Assembly (NCBI RefSeq): GCF_008824185.1
Contig: NZ_CP044423.1
Span: forward strand, 323,501 to 387,500
Direction: 5' to 3'
DNA length: 64,000 bases
From: Paracoccus pantotrophus
GTDB lineage: Bacteria; Pseudomonadota; Alphaproteobacteria; Rhodobacterales; Rhodobacteraceae
This document shows, in pieces, positions 53,429 through 63,764 of the stretch. Under the pieces are notes generated by a model that ran no database searches, was not told the origin of the DNA, and was given only the letters and a program-made list of their open reading frames with translations. Positions within the stretch are counted from its first letter, which is position 1. Every line of letters starts with the position of its first letter. The position numbers and the translations under genes were made by a program.

Positions 53429-54382
53429 ATGGATTTGCGGCAGTTGCGCTACTTCGCCGCCGTCGCGCGAGAGCGCAACTTTACCCGAGCGGCCGAGAGC
53501 CTGCACATCGCCCAGCCGCCGCTGAGCCGGCAGATCCAGCTGCTCGAGGAAGAGCTGGGCGTCGTCCTGATCATCCGCAAAAGCCGGCCAATCAAGCTGA
53601 CCGATGCGGGACGGCTATTCTATGAACAGGCGCTGCAAGTGCTGGGACGGGTCGACCAGATGAAGGATGCGACGCGCCGGGTGGGCATGAACCGCAACCG
53701 GGTGCTGTCCATCGGCTTCGTGGCCTCGACGCTTTATGGCGGCCTGCCGTCGCTGGTCAGGAAGCTGCGCCAGAGCGCGCCCGAGCTGGACATCCAGCTG
53801 CTGGAAATGCTGTCGATCCAGCAGATACCCGCGCTGAAGGAAGGCCGTATCGATATCGGCTTCGGCCGCCTCATGCACAGCGACCCGAATGTCGTCGGCA
53901 CCGTCCTGCGCGAGGAGCGCCTTGTCGTCGCGCTGGCCCAAGGCACGCCCCTTGCCCGGGACGACGCGCCGCTGCCGTTGTCCGCCATCGCCGGGCAGAA
54001 GCTGATTGTCTATCCCAAGGAGCCGCGCCCCAGCTATGCCGACCAGGTTCTGGGCATGCTCCAGGACGAGGAGATTCGCCCGTCCGAAGTGCTGGAGGTC
54101 CGGGAAATCCAGACCGCCCTTGGCCTGGTTGCCGCCGATTCCGGCATCTGCATCATCCCGTCATCGGCCCGGCAGATGCGGTCCGACGTGCAGTATCGCG
54201 CGATTGACGACCTGCGGGCGGTGTCCCCGGTGATCCTCAGCCACCGGGCAGGCGAAAACTCGCGCTATCTCGACCTGGTCAAGACGCTGATCCGGGACAT
54301 GTATGCCGAAAATCCGGCCTGGCTCGAAGCCAACAACCTTCGCCCGCCCCCTGCCGAAGCCCGCAAGCCGGACTGCGCGTAA
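53429..54382 (+). CDS. catR: LysR-family activator of benzoate/catechol genes (CatM/BenM type)
   Basis: The 317-residue LysR regulator has an N-terminal winged helix-turn-helix (LRQLRYFAAVARERNFTRAA, residues 3-22, and QPPLSRQI). The inducer domain contains LSIGFVASTLYGGLP, where BenM/CatM bind muconate. Divergent from catB across the ATAC-N7-GTAT site. It probably responds to cis,cis-muconate. Whether it also senses benzoate, as BenM does, cannot be decided here. Confidence 0.92.
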   Translation: MDLRQLRYFAAVARERNFTRAAESLHIAQPPLSRQIQLLEEELGVVLIIRKSRPIKLTDAGRLFYEQALQVLGRVDQMKDATRRVGMNRNRVLSIGFVASTLYGGLPSLVRKLRQSAPELDIQLLEMLSIQQIPALKEGRIDIGFGRLMHSDPNVVGTVLREERLVVALAQGTPLARDDAPLPLSAIAGQKLIVYPKEPRPSYADQVLGMLQDEEIRPSEVLEVREIQTALGLVAADSGICIIPSSARQMRSDVQYRAIDDLRAVSPVILSHRAGENSRYLDLVKTLIRDMYAENPAWLEANNLRPPPAEARKPDCA

Positions 54383-54509
54383 GCAGGGCCGGGCGGCAAG
54401 TCGCATGGCGGCGCCGACGGTTGCCACCGGAAGCGCGCCTTCCGCGCCGGCATGCCATCATCAGCACCGGCAAGCGACGCCAGCTTCCAGGCCCTCCCCG
54501 AGGCTGGTC

Positions 54510-55463
54510 TCAGCCATTGGCGGTCCTGACCGCGTTCATGCTGGAAAGCGCCAGGCGCGGCCCGGCCTTCATGACCTGGCCGGGCAGCTCCCTGCCCAGA
54601 ATACGCTCGGCGGTGCCGGCGGCCTCGATCAGCTTGCCAAGGTCGATGCCGGTCGGGAAACCGGATTCCTCGCACATGTAGACGAAATCCTCGGTGGCGA
54701 TATTGCCGGTCGCGCGCGGCACGAAGGGACAGCCGCCGATCCCGCCCACGCTGGCTTCGAAATCGCGGATCCCGTGCAGCAGGCCGGCATAGGCGCAGGC
54801 CAGGCCGACGCCGCGCGTGTTGTGGAAATGCAGCGCGATCCTCACCTCGGGCACCGCCTTGCGCAGGGCATCGAGCGCCGGCGCGACATTGCCCGGCGTC
54901 GCCATTCCGGTCGTGTCCCCCAGGGTGATCCGCGCGATGCCGAGATCGCGATACCGCAGGGCCTGATCGACCAGCTGGCCGACGGGCACGTCGCCTTCGA
55001 AGGGGCAGCCGAATGCCGTGGCGATGGCGCCGTGCAGCGCGACGCCGGAGCCTTCGGCGAGGCGCGCGATCTCATGAAACCCGGCCAGCGAATCGGCGCG
55101 CGAGCGGTTCACGTTCTTCCGGTTGTGGCTTTCCGAGGCCGAGGCGAACATCACGACGGCATCGATTCCCGCCGCGATGGCGGCCTCGGCGCCGCGCGGG
55201 TTCGGGACCAGCGCGCTGAAGCGGATCCCGGCCCGGCCGCGGAAATGCCGCACCAGCTCGGCCGCATCGCGCATCTGCGGCACGGCGCGCGGCGAGACGA
55301 AGGATGTCAGCTCGACCGAGCGGATGCCGGCCGCGACAAGGCTTTCGACGAGCCGGATCTTGTCCTCGGTCGGGACGAAGGCTTTCTCGGATTGCAGGCC
55401 GTCGCGGGGCGAAACCTCGGTCACGGCGACTTGCCTGCCCGGTGCGGATGCGGGGGCGGTCAT
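54510..55463 (-). CDS. hydroxymethylglutaryl-CoA lyase-like enzyme
   Basis: The 317-residue DRE-TIM metallolyase has VTEVSPRDGLQSEK with the catalytic Arg-Asp, SFVSPRAVPQM, the metal His pair in ALHFHNTRG, and the signature loop GGIGGCPFVPRATGNIATED with the active-site Cys. It cleaves HMG-CoA to acetyl-CoA and acetoacetate, or a related citramalyl-type thioester. Immediately follows the family III CoA-transferase gene (1-bp gap), so its substrate is probably a thioester made by that enzyme. Confidence 0.9.
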   Translation of the reverse strand: MTAPASAPGRQVAVTEVSPRDGLQSEKAFVPTEDKIRLVESLVAAGIRSVELTSFVSPRAVPQMRDAAELVRHFRGRAGIRFSALVPNPRGAEAAIAAGIDAVVMFASASESHNRKNVNRSRADSLAGFHEIARLAEGSGVALHGAIATAFGCPFEGDVPVGQLVDQALRYRDLGIARITLGDTTGMATPGNVAPALDALRKAVPEVRIALHFHNTRGVGLACAYAGLLHGIRDFEASVGGIGGCPFVPRATGNIATEDFVYMCEESGFPTGIDLGKLIEAAGTAERILGRELPGQVMKAGPRLALSSMNAVRTANG

Positions 55464-55464
55464 G

Positions 55465-56652
55465 TCACGCCGCCTCGCCCGAGGGGGCCTTGGCGGCCGC
55501 GGCGATTTCCTCGGGCGTCAGGCCGAGACGGCCGAGGATTTCGGCATTATGCCCGCCGATGCCGTCCACATCGCCCCCGCCGGCCAGCGAGGCGCCGTCG
55601 ATCTCGATCGGCAAGGCCGGCGCCCGGAAGGTCCGGCCATCCGCGGTCTGGGACGAGGCGAGCCCGCCCTGCCGCATGACATGCTGGTCGCGAAACAGGT
55701 CCGAGGGCTTGGCCACCGGCGCAAAGGGGATCTCCATCTTCTCCAGCGCGGGCAGAAGCTCGGCCATGGGCCGCCTTGCGACCGCCGCCGCGACCAGGGG
55801 CACCACCCAGGAGCGGGCGTTGATGCGGGCCATCCTGCTTTGCAGCTCGGGGTGCTGCAGCAGGTCGTCGAGGCCGAGATAGCCGCAAAGCCGGGTCCAG
55901 TGGCCGTCGCTGACCGCGCCGATGAAGATCTGCCCCCCCTCGGCATCGGCAAAGACGTCATAGATCGGCCAGCTGAAGGCCCGTTCGGGCATCGGTTCGG
56001 GATCCCTGCCTTCCAGTTCGAACTGCACCATGTGCTGCGAGACCAGCAGCAGGCAGTTCTCGAACAGGCCGACGCGGATGGTCCGCCCCTCGCCGGTCTT
56101 GCCGCGTTCGAACAGCGCCGCGATGACGGCGAAGGCGCCGAACAGCCCGCCCATGATATCGTTGGCCGAGGTGCCGACGCGCAGCGGCCGGCCCTTGGGG
56201 CCGGTCATATAGGCCAGGCCCGACATCATCTGCACCACCTCGTCCAGCGCCGTCCGGCGCTCGTAGGGGCCTGACAGGAACCCCTTGTGGCTGGCGCAGA
56301 TCAGCTGCGGAAAGCGGTCGTGCAGGGTTTCGGCATCCAGCCCCATGCCCTGCAGGGTGCTGTCCTTGAAATTGTCGATGAACACGTCGGCCGAGGCCAG
56401 CAGCCGGTCCAGCGCCTTCCTGCCGGCCGGCGTGCGGCTGTCCAGGACGACGGATTTCTTGCGGCGGTTGAACAGCGGAAAGAACGCGCTGCCCATGCCG
56501 GTCAACTGGCGGGTCTTGTCGCCTCCGGGCGGCTCGACCTTGACCACCTCGGCCCCCAGGAAGGCCAGGAACATGCCGCAGCTCGGCCCCATCACCATAT
56601 GGCTCATCTCAACGACACGGATTCCCTCGAGGGGTTTGAACTCGGCAGTCAT
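55465..56652 (-). CDS. family III (CaiB/BaiF) CoA-transferase
   Basis: The 395-residue enzyme starts LEGIRVVEMSHMVMGPSCG, followed by LGAEVVKVEPPGGD. The catalytic Asp lies in GTSANDIMGGLFGAFAVI. Start at 56652 was chosen for its GGGAGG ribosome site 4 bp upstream. It transfers CoA from a donor such as succinyl-CoA to a dicarboxylic acid. Paired with HMG-CoA-lyase-like and NitT-type importer genes, it may activate 3-hydroxy-3-methylglutarate, itaconate/citramalate or a similar acid. Divergent from a LysR regulator. Confidence 0.88.
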   Translation of the reverse strand: MTAEFKPLEGIRVVEMSHMVMGPSCGMFLAFLGAEVVKVEPPGGDKTRQLTGMGSAFFPLFNRRKKSVVLDSRTPAGRKALDRLLASADVFIDNFKDSTLQGMGLDAETLHDRFPQLICASHKGFLSGPYERRTALDEVVQMMSGLAYMTGPKGRPLRVGTSANDIMGGLFGAFAVIAALFERGKTGEGRTIRVGLFENCLLLVSQHMVQFELEGRDPEPMPERAFSWPIYDVFADAEGGQIFIGAVSDGHWTRLCGYLGLDDLLQHPELQSRMARINARSWVVPLVAAAVARRPMAELLPALEKMEIPFAPVAKPSDLFRDQHVMRQGGLASSQTADGRTFRAPALPIEIDGASLAGGGDVDGIGGHNAEILGRLGLTPEEIAAAAKAPSGEAA

Positions 56653-56701
56653 GAGGCCTCCCATACCATCGGCGACAGGATAGGATTGCCTGACTATTCT
56701 T

Positions 56702-56714
56702 ACAATTATATAAT
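56702..56714. promoter_or_regulatory. shared AT-rich motif ACAATTATATAAT, copy 1
   Basis: 13-bp sequence containing the palindrome ATTATATAAT, in the 106-bp gap between the CoA-transferase and its divergent LysR gene. Identical to 60497-60509 upstream of the ABC importer. In DNA this GC-rich, the match suggests a regulator site or shared promoter element. Confidence 0.6.
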
Positions 56715-56758
56715 ACTTACAGATACGTTCTAAAGATTAGCACAAGTGCGAGGCGCTC

Positions 56759-57691
56759 TTGGATCTGAAGCAATTGCGGTATTTCTGCAGCATCTACGAC
56801 AACAAGAGCCTGTCTGCGGCGGCGGATGCCGAGAGAATCGCGGTTTCCGCGCTGAGCTATCACCTTTCCAATCTCGAGGCCGAGATCGGCGCGCCGCTGT
56901 TTCACCGAAAGTCGCGCGGGCTCGAGGCCACGGCGGCGGGCGAGCGGCTTTACTTTCATGCCCGGTCCATCCTGAAGACGGTCGAGGTGGCGAAAAGGGA
57001 TCTCTCCACCTTTCGCGACGATGTCTCGGGCGAGGTGTCGCTGGCCCTGGCCTATTCCGCGATCCAGGCCATCGGCGTCCAGCTGGCCAAGGTCGTGGTC
57101 GAGGATTACCCGAACCTGCAGCTCAACATGATCGAAAGCCTGTCCAGCACCACCCTGCTGCATCTGTCCTCGGCCGATGCCGACCTGGGGCTGGCCTACA
57201 ATCCGCCGCTGACCAGCACCTTCAAGGCCACGCCGATCCTGGAGGAGGATCTGGTCCTGATCGGCAAGCGCGAGATCATCGGCAGCGGGTCGGAACCGGT
57301 AACGGTATCGGAACTGCTGGATTTCAAGATCATCATGCTGCGCCAGGGCATGGCGGCGCGGGCGCTGCTGGACCATCACAAGACCCTGGAACAGATCTAT
57401 GCGACCAGCCAGCTGCAGATGAATTCGGTTCATGCGATTTCCGGCGCGGTCCGCGAGGGGCTGGGCTGCACCATCGGAACGACGCTGTTCATGGGCGAGG
57501 AGATCAAGTCCGGCAGGCTGCACTGGCGGCCGATCATCTCGCCGACCCTGACGCGGACGCTTTATCTTTGCGAGCAGACGGACCGGCCGCCGACCATCGC
57601 GCTCGAGACGATCCGCGACCTGATCCGCGACCTGATCGTCCGCGCCGTCAAGGACGGCATCTGGCCGGCAAGGCTGGTCGAGGCGGAATGA
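56759..57691 (+). CDS. LysR-family regulator (Nac/CysB-like group)
   Basis: The 310-residue regulator uses a TTG start preceded by GAGG. The helix-turn-helix reads LKQLRYFCSIYDNKSLSAAA and ISALSYHLSNLE-type spacing (VSALSYHLSNLEAEIG). The co-inducer domain spans residues ~90-300. It lies between the divergent CoA-transferase/lyase operon and the convergent ABC importer. The shared AT-rich motif upstream of both suggests it controls them together. Followed by a strong bidirectional terminator. Confidence 0.88.
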   Translation: MDLKQLRYFCSIYDNKSLSAAADAERIAVSALSYHLSNLEAEIGAPLFHRKSRGLEATAAGERLYFHARSILKTVEVAKRDLSTFRDDVSGEVSLALAYSAIQAIGVQLAKVVVEDYPNLQLNMIESLSSTTLLHLSSADADLGLAYNPPLTSTFKATPILEEDLVLIGKREIIGSGSEPVTVSELLDFKIIMLRQGMAARALLDHHKTLEQIYATSQLQMNSVHAISGAVREGLGCTIGTTLFMGEEIKSGRLHWRPIISPTLTRTLYLCEQTDRPPTIALETIRDLIRDLIVRAVKDGIWPARLVEAE

Positions 57692-57693
57692 CG

Positions 57694-57722
57694 AAGGCCC
57701 CGTCCGGGCGGACGGGGCCTTT
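57694..57722. terminator. bidirectional intrinsic terminator
   Basis: Perfect 12-bp stem AAGGCCCCGTCC / GGACGGGGCCTT with loop GGGC, A-rich on one side and TTT on the other. It lies between the convergent LysR gene and the ABC binding-protein gene and would serve both. Confidence 0.88.
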
Positions 57723-57739
57723 GCATCGGTTTCACCGCT

Positions 57740-58741
57740 TCACCGTTGCGCCGAGACCTTTTCGACATAGGCATTGGTATAGGTCTTGCCCAGGTCGACC
57801 TTGGCGCCGGCGACCTCGGGCAGGTTGAAGCTCAGCATCGTTTGCACGGCTTCGGCGCCCTTCGCATCCACCAGCCCGGTTTCCGACAGCATTTCCATGC
57901 TGTTGTTCAGCGATTCGATATAGATCTGCGGGTCGGCGCCGACCAGATTGGGCGGCATCTTCGCCGCGATCTCCTCGGCGGGGGTGTTGTGGATGTATTC
58001 CAGCGTCTCGACGATGGCGGCGGCCAGCGCCTGGGCCTGTTCGGGGTGCTGCTCAAGCCATTCCGTGCGGGTATAAAGCGCCGCGCCGGGATAGTCGGCG
58101 CCGAACAGGGCGTGGGTATCCGCCTCTTTCCGGGTATCGACCAGTACGGGCAGGTCGGCATGCCGGTTCTGCAGCTGGGTGATCGCCGGATCGGGCGTGA
58201 CCACCGCGTCGATCCGGCCCTGCTCCAGCGCCGCGACCGCGGTGGCGCCGACGCCGACGCCGACGACCGAGGCGGCATTCGGGTCCAGCCCGTTCTGCGA
58301 CAGCATGTATTTGAGGAAGAAGTCGGTCGAGGAACCCGGCGCGCTGATCCCCACGGTCTTGCCGGCAAGATCCTTGATCGTCTTGACCTCGTCGGTCTTG
58401 CCGGGCGCTACGGCCACGGCGATGCCGGGCAGCCGCCCCATCAGCACGAACGAGGACAGCTCCTGCCGCTTGGCCGCCAGCGTGATCGTGTGTTCGTAAT
58501 AGCCCGAGACCACGTCCGCGCTGCCGCCGACCACCGCCTTCAGCGCCGCCGAGCCGCCCTTGAAATCCACGAGCTCGACATCGACCCCGTGCTTTTCGTA
58601 AAGGCCCAGCTGTTCGGCCAGGACGACGGGCATGTAGCAGATGCAGCTGGCCCCGCCGATCGCGATCTTGACGGTTTCGGCCGCCGCAGGCGTCGCGCCC
58701 GCCACCAGCGCCGCCGCAAGGATAGTCCTGAGCATCGTCAT
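57740..58741 (-). CDS. NitT/TauT-type ABC transporter substrate-binding protein
   Basis: The 333-residue periplasmic protein has a signal peptide (residues 1-21, AAA). The fold matches the NMT1/SsuA family: YMPVVLAEQLGLYEKHGVDVE, GSADVVSGYYEHTI and GKTVGISAPGSSTDFFLK. It binds a small organic anion and delivers it to the permease/ATPase encoded upstream. A cysteine pair (ASCICYMP) near residue 33 is unusual. Likely ligand is the acid activated by the neighbouring CoA-transferase; this is inferred from context. Confidence 0.88.
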   Translation of the reverse strand: MTMLRTILAAALVAGATPAAAETVKIAIGGASCICYMPVVLAEQLGLYEKHGVDVELVDFKGGSAALKAVVGGSADVVSGYYEHTITLAAKRQELSSFVLMGRLPGIAVAVAPGKTDEVKTIKDLAGKTVGISAPGSSTDFFLKYMLSQNGLDPNAASVVGVGVGATAVAALEQGRIDAVVTPDPAITQLQNRHADLPVLVDTRKEADTHALFGADYPGAALYTRTEWLEQHPEQAQALAAAIVETLEYIHNTPAEEIAAKMPPNLVGADPQIYIESLNNSMEMLSETGLVDAKGAEAVQTMLSFNLPEVAGAKVDLGKTYTNAYVEKVSAQR

Positions 58742-58755
58742 CTTTGCTCCTCCCT

Positions 58756-59535
58756 TCAGTGATTGTTGTCGGGCTGCCAGACCAGCAGCTTCCTTTCCAC
58801 CAGCGTCACCCCCCAGTCGATGAGAAGGACAAAGGCCGACAGGACGAACATGCCCGCGAACACGCCGGCGATGTCGAACATGCCCTCGGCCTGCGCGATC
58901 AGATAGCCGAGCCCGGCGGAAGACCCCAGGTATTCGCCCACCACCGCGCCGACCACGGCAAAGCCGATCGAGACATGCAGCGAGGAGAACACCCAGCTCA
59001 GCGCCGAGGGCAGGTAGACATGGCGCAGCAGCTGGCGCTCGGTCATGCCCAGCATCCGGGCGTTCTGCAGCACGGTGCGGTTCACTTCTTTCACGCCCTG
59101 GTAGACGTTGAAGAAGACGATGAAGAAGACCAGCGTGAACCCCAGCGCCACCTTGGACCAGATGCCCAGGCCGAACCACAGCGTGAAGATCGGCGCCAGC
59201 ACCACGCGCGGCAAGGCATTGGCGGCCTTGACATAGGGGTCGAAGACCGCGGCCAGCCTGGGCCGGCGCGCCAGCCAGAACCCGGCGATCATCGCGGCCA
59301 CCGCGCCGATGACGAAGGCCAGCGCCGCCTCGACCAGCGTGATCCACAGATGCCGCCAGATCTCGCCGCTCCTGAACCATGCCACGATCTGCCAGAACAC
59401 ATCGGCGGGCGTCGAGAAGAAGAACTGGATCCGCGCCGGATCGCCCAGGATCGAGGTCTGGGTGATCACCCACCACAGCGCGACGGCAACGACCGCCACG
59501 AGGATCTGCAGGGTTGTCAGGACGGTTCTGCTCAT
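58756..59535 (-). CDS. NitT/TauT-type ABC transporter permease
   Basis: The 259-residue inner-membrane subunit has about six membrane segments. The EAA-like loop reads NRTVLQNARMLGMTERQLL before YLPSALSWVFSSL, as in SsuC/TauC. It probably forms a homodimeric channel. Its ATG would overlap the restored stop of the ATPase gene by 4 bp, and 14 bp separate it from the binding-protein gene. Confidence 0.9.
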   Translation of the reverse strand: MSRTVLTTLQILVAVVAVALWWVITQTSILGDPARIQFFFSTPADVFWQIVAWFRSGEIWRHLWITLVEAALAFVIGAVAAMIAGFWLARRPRLAAVFDPYVKAANALPRVVLAPIFTLWFGLGIWSKVALGFTLVFFIVFFNVYQGVKEVNRTVLQNARMLGMTERQLLRHVYLPSALSWVFSSLHVSIGFAVVGAVVGEYLGSSAGLGYLIAQAEGMFDIAGVFAGMFVLSAFVLLIDWGVTLVERKLLVWQPDNNH

Positions 59536-60340
59536 GCCCGCTCCTCCCGGTTCTGGTTGCCATAGGCCTTGAGCACCTGCTCTTTCAGCAGGTGCCAGAT
59601 GTCGCGGTGCAGCTCCTGGAACTCGGGGACAGCTTGATCTCGGACACGTCCCGCGGCCGCGCCAGGGGAATGGTGAAATCCCCGATCAGCTTGGCGTCCG
59701 GCCCCGTCGACATGATGACCACCCGGTCGGCAAGCGCGATGGCTTCCTCGAGGTCGTGGGTCACGAACATCACCGCCTTGCGGTCCTGCTGCCACAGGTC
59801 CAGCAGCAGGTCGCCCATGATCAGCCGGGTCTGCGCGTCCAGCGGGCCGAAGGGCTCGTCCATCAGCAGGATTTCCGGGTCGCGGATCAGCACCTGCGCC
59901 ATGGCGACGCGCTTGCGCTGGCCGCCCGAGAGCATGTGGGGATAGCGGTGCCCGAACCCCTTCAGGCCGACCTTTTCCAGCCATTCCTCGGCCCGCTCCA
60001 GGGCTTCGCGCCGCGGCGTGCCCGAGATCTCCAGCGCGATGGCGACATTGTCGCGCGAGGTCTTCCACGGCATCAGCGCATCGGCCTGGAACAGGTAGCC
60101 CGCGCGCCCGTTGAGGCCCTGGAGCGGCTGGCCCTGGATCTCGACGGTGCCGGCCGAGGGCTTCAGCAATCCGGCGGCCGCGTTCAGCAGCGTCGATTTG
60201 CCCGAGCCCGTCGGGCCGACGATGGCGACGAATTCGCCCTTTGCAACGCTCAGATTGGCCCCGGCTACCGCGCGGAATACAGTCTTTCCCGTCCCTCCAA
60301 AGCTGATGTCGACATTGTCCAGGCGCACGGCGTGCTGCAT
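59532..60340 (-). CDS. NitT/TauT-type ABC transporter ATP-binding protein (3' frameshift)
   Basis: The ATPase subunit has Walker A GPTGSGKSTLL, signature LSGGQRKRVAMAQ, Walker B ILLMDEPFGPLD and switch His in FVTHDLEEAIAL. As given, the frame ends at 59585 with an aberrant tail after DVSEIKL. The alternative frame restores the family ending: PEFQELHRDIWHLL, then KEQVLKAYGN, with a stop at 59532 overlapping the permease start. A one-base change near 59628-59636 accounts for this. The truncated version would retain all nucleotide-binding motifs. Confidence 0.87.
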
Positions 60341-60754
60341 TCATCCTCCCTAACCGTCATCGCGCACGCCATCGCCGGGCGGGATGCCGGGTTGATCCGA
60401 CATGCCCCGACTGAATGCCGAGCATTGACTGAATATTGCCCTACCGCAGGCCTCCTCATGCGGTTCCCCTCACATTATCGAAGCCAGATCATGCTCACAA
60501 TTATATAATTTCATATGTTTTGTTCTATTTATTTGAAATCTGCCTGCGCCGTCTTCAGAACGCCTCCAGATGACCGGCACCCTGGAAATCGGCCGGAACG
60601 CGCGCAAGGCGACGAAGCCGGCCCATGGCTGGCGCGCAAGGCGCGTTCCGGATTCGACCCCCGCCGCCCAGGCGGCATGGTCGCAGACGCTGGCCGAATA
60701 GGCCGGGCCATCGACAAGCGCGACGACCTTCGGAGGTTGTTCGGCCTGCCTGCC
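60341..60754. other. intergenic region upstream of ABC operon
   Basis: No gene recognised. The AT-rich segment 60485-60545 stands out against the GC-rich surroundings and holds the shared motif and probable promoter. The remainder (60550-60750) may be the 3' flank of the SulP gene. Confidence 0.6.
60497..60509. promoter_or_regulatory. shared AT-rich motif ACAATTATATAAT, copy 2
   Basis: Identical 13-mer to 56702-56714, here embedded in a 12-bp palindrome AATTATATAATT, about 160 bp upstream of the ABC ATPase start. Probably the binding site or promoter through which the neighbouring LysR protein couples import and CoA activation. Confidence 0.55.
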
Positions 60755-62245
<1,491 letters not shown>

Positions 62246-62558
62246 GTCATCCGTTCCTGACCGATCAGGGCCCGGCATGGGGCCGCATGTCGAGTTTTCG
62301 ATCTTGGGGTTTAGGTTCGGGTTGTCCGGCGGATCGGCGGCCGGAAGAGCCAGCCGGGAGTTGCACCCGGCTCCATGCGTTTCGGGCGCCTGTTATGCGC
62401 AAACATGTCGCATTGGCAACCCGGAATTGCCATGCCGAAGCAGGGAGCAAGCGTGATGACCCTGGCGATCTGACCGCCCCGGACGACTTCGCGCGGCCAT
62501 GGCAGGGTTCTGCCCGCAGGGTTTCCGGCCGCATGTCCATGTCCCGGACCACCTTTCC

Positions 62559-63764
62559 TCAGCCGAACAGCGCAAGGCCCGCGCCACCCAGCGCCGCGAC
62601 GATGACGACCAGCCATGGCGGCGTTTTCCATGCCGTGAGCATGACGAAGCAGGCCAGCGCCAGTGCGAGATCCCGCAGATCCCCGACCGCGCCGGTGAAG
62701 ACCGGCGCATAGAGTGCCGCGCCGAGGATGCCCACGACCGCCGCATTTGCTCCTCGCATCAGGGATTGCGCGGTGGCCATGGACCGGAACCGGTCCCAGA
62801 AGGGCAAGACCGCGATCAGGATCAGGAAGCCGGGAAGAAAAACGGCCAGCAGCGCCAGGGCTGCCCCGATTGCGCCGTTCGGCTCCGGCCCCAGCGCCGC
62901 ACCCAGATAGGCGGCGAAGGTGAAGAGCGGTCCCGGCACCGCCTGGGCCGCGCCGTAGCCCGCAAGAAATGCGTCCGGCGTGACCCAGCCGGGCCGCACC
63001 ACCTCGGCCTGCAAGAGCGGCAGCACCACATGCCCGCCGCCGAAGACCAGAGAGCCCGCGCGGTAGAAGCTGTCGACGACCGCCCATGCCTGGCCGTGGC
63101 CGGCGACGACCGGCAGCAGGACCAGAAGCGCAAGGAAGGCAATGAATGCGCCGATCGCGGCTCTGGACGAGACCGGCATGGAGACATGCCCGCCGACGGG
63201 CGTGCCCGCGCTGCACCGCAACAGCAGGCCCGCGGACGCGCCCAGCAGGATCGCGCCCACCATGCCGAACGCGCCCGGCACGAAAGCCAGCACCGCGACA
63301 GCGCCGACCGCGATCGCCGCGCGTTCCTTGTCGGGGCAGAGGGTCTTCGCCATGCCCCAGACCGCCTGCGCGACAATCGCTACCGCGACGATCTTGAGCC
63401 CGTGAAGCACCCCAACTCCCCCAGGCCCCGAAATGCCGGCCGCCGTCATGGCGAAAGCCGCAAGCATCAGCGCCGAAGGCAATGTGAAGGCGGTGAAGGC
63501 CGCCAGCGCCCCCAGCCAGCCGGCCCGCATCATTCCCAATGCAAAGCCCACCTGGCTGGAGGCCGGGCCGGGAAGGAACTGGCACAACGCCACCAGGTCG
63601 GCATAGGCGCTGTCGCTCAGCCAGCCGCGCCGTGTCACCACCTCGTCGCGGAAATAGCCCAGATGCGCGATCGGCCCGCCGAAACTGGTCAGGCCGAGCT
63701 TGAGGAAGGTCGCAAAGACCTCTCCTGCTGTCCCTTGCGCTGGCCGCAATGCGGTCATCTTCAT
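62559..63764 (-). CDS. chrA: chromate transporter ChrA
   Basis: The 401-residue long-chain CHR protein has two homologous halves. The first has LKLGLTSFGGPIAHLGYF and LCQFLPGPASSQVGFALG; the second has GSLVFGGGHVVLPLLQ and GYGAAQAVPGPLFTFAAYLG. It confers chromate efflux in characterised relatives. Start 63764 has AGAGGA 5 bp upstream. No ChrB regulator is adjacent. The gap 62246-62558 holds no gene. Confidence 0.92.
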   Translation of the reverse strand: MKMTALRPAQGTAGEVFATFLKLGLTSFGGPIAHLGYFRDEVVTRRGWLSDSAYADLVALCQFLPGPASSQVGFALGMMRAGWLGALAAFTAFTLPSALMLAAFAMTAAGISGPGGVGVLHGLKIVAVAIVAQAVWGMAKTLCPDKERAAIAVGAVAVLAFVPGAFGMVGAILLGASAGLLLRCSAGTPVGGHVSMPVSSRAAIGAFIAFLALLVLLPVVAGHGQAWAVVDSFYRAGSLVFGGGHVVLPLLQAEVVRPGWVTPDAFLAGYGAAQAVPGPLFTFAAYLGAALGPEPNGAIGAALALLAVFLPGFLILIAVLPFWDRFRSMATAQSLMRGANAAVVGILGAALYAPVFTGAVGDLRDLALALACFVMLTAWKTPPWLVVIVAALGGAGLALFG

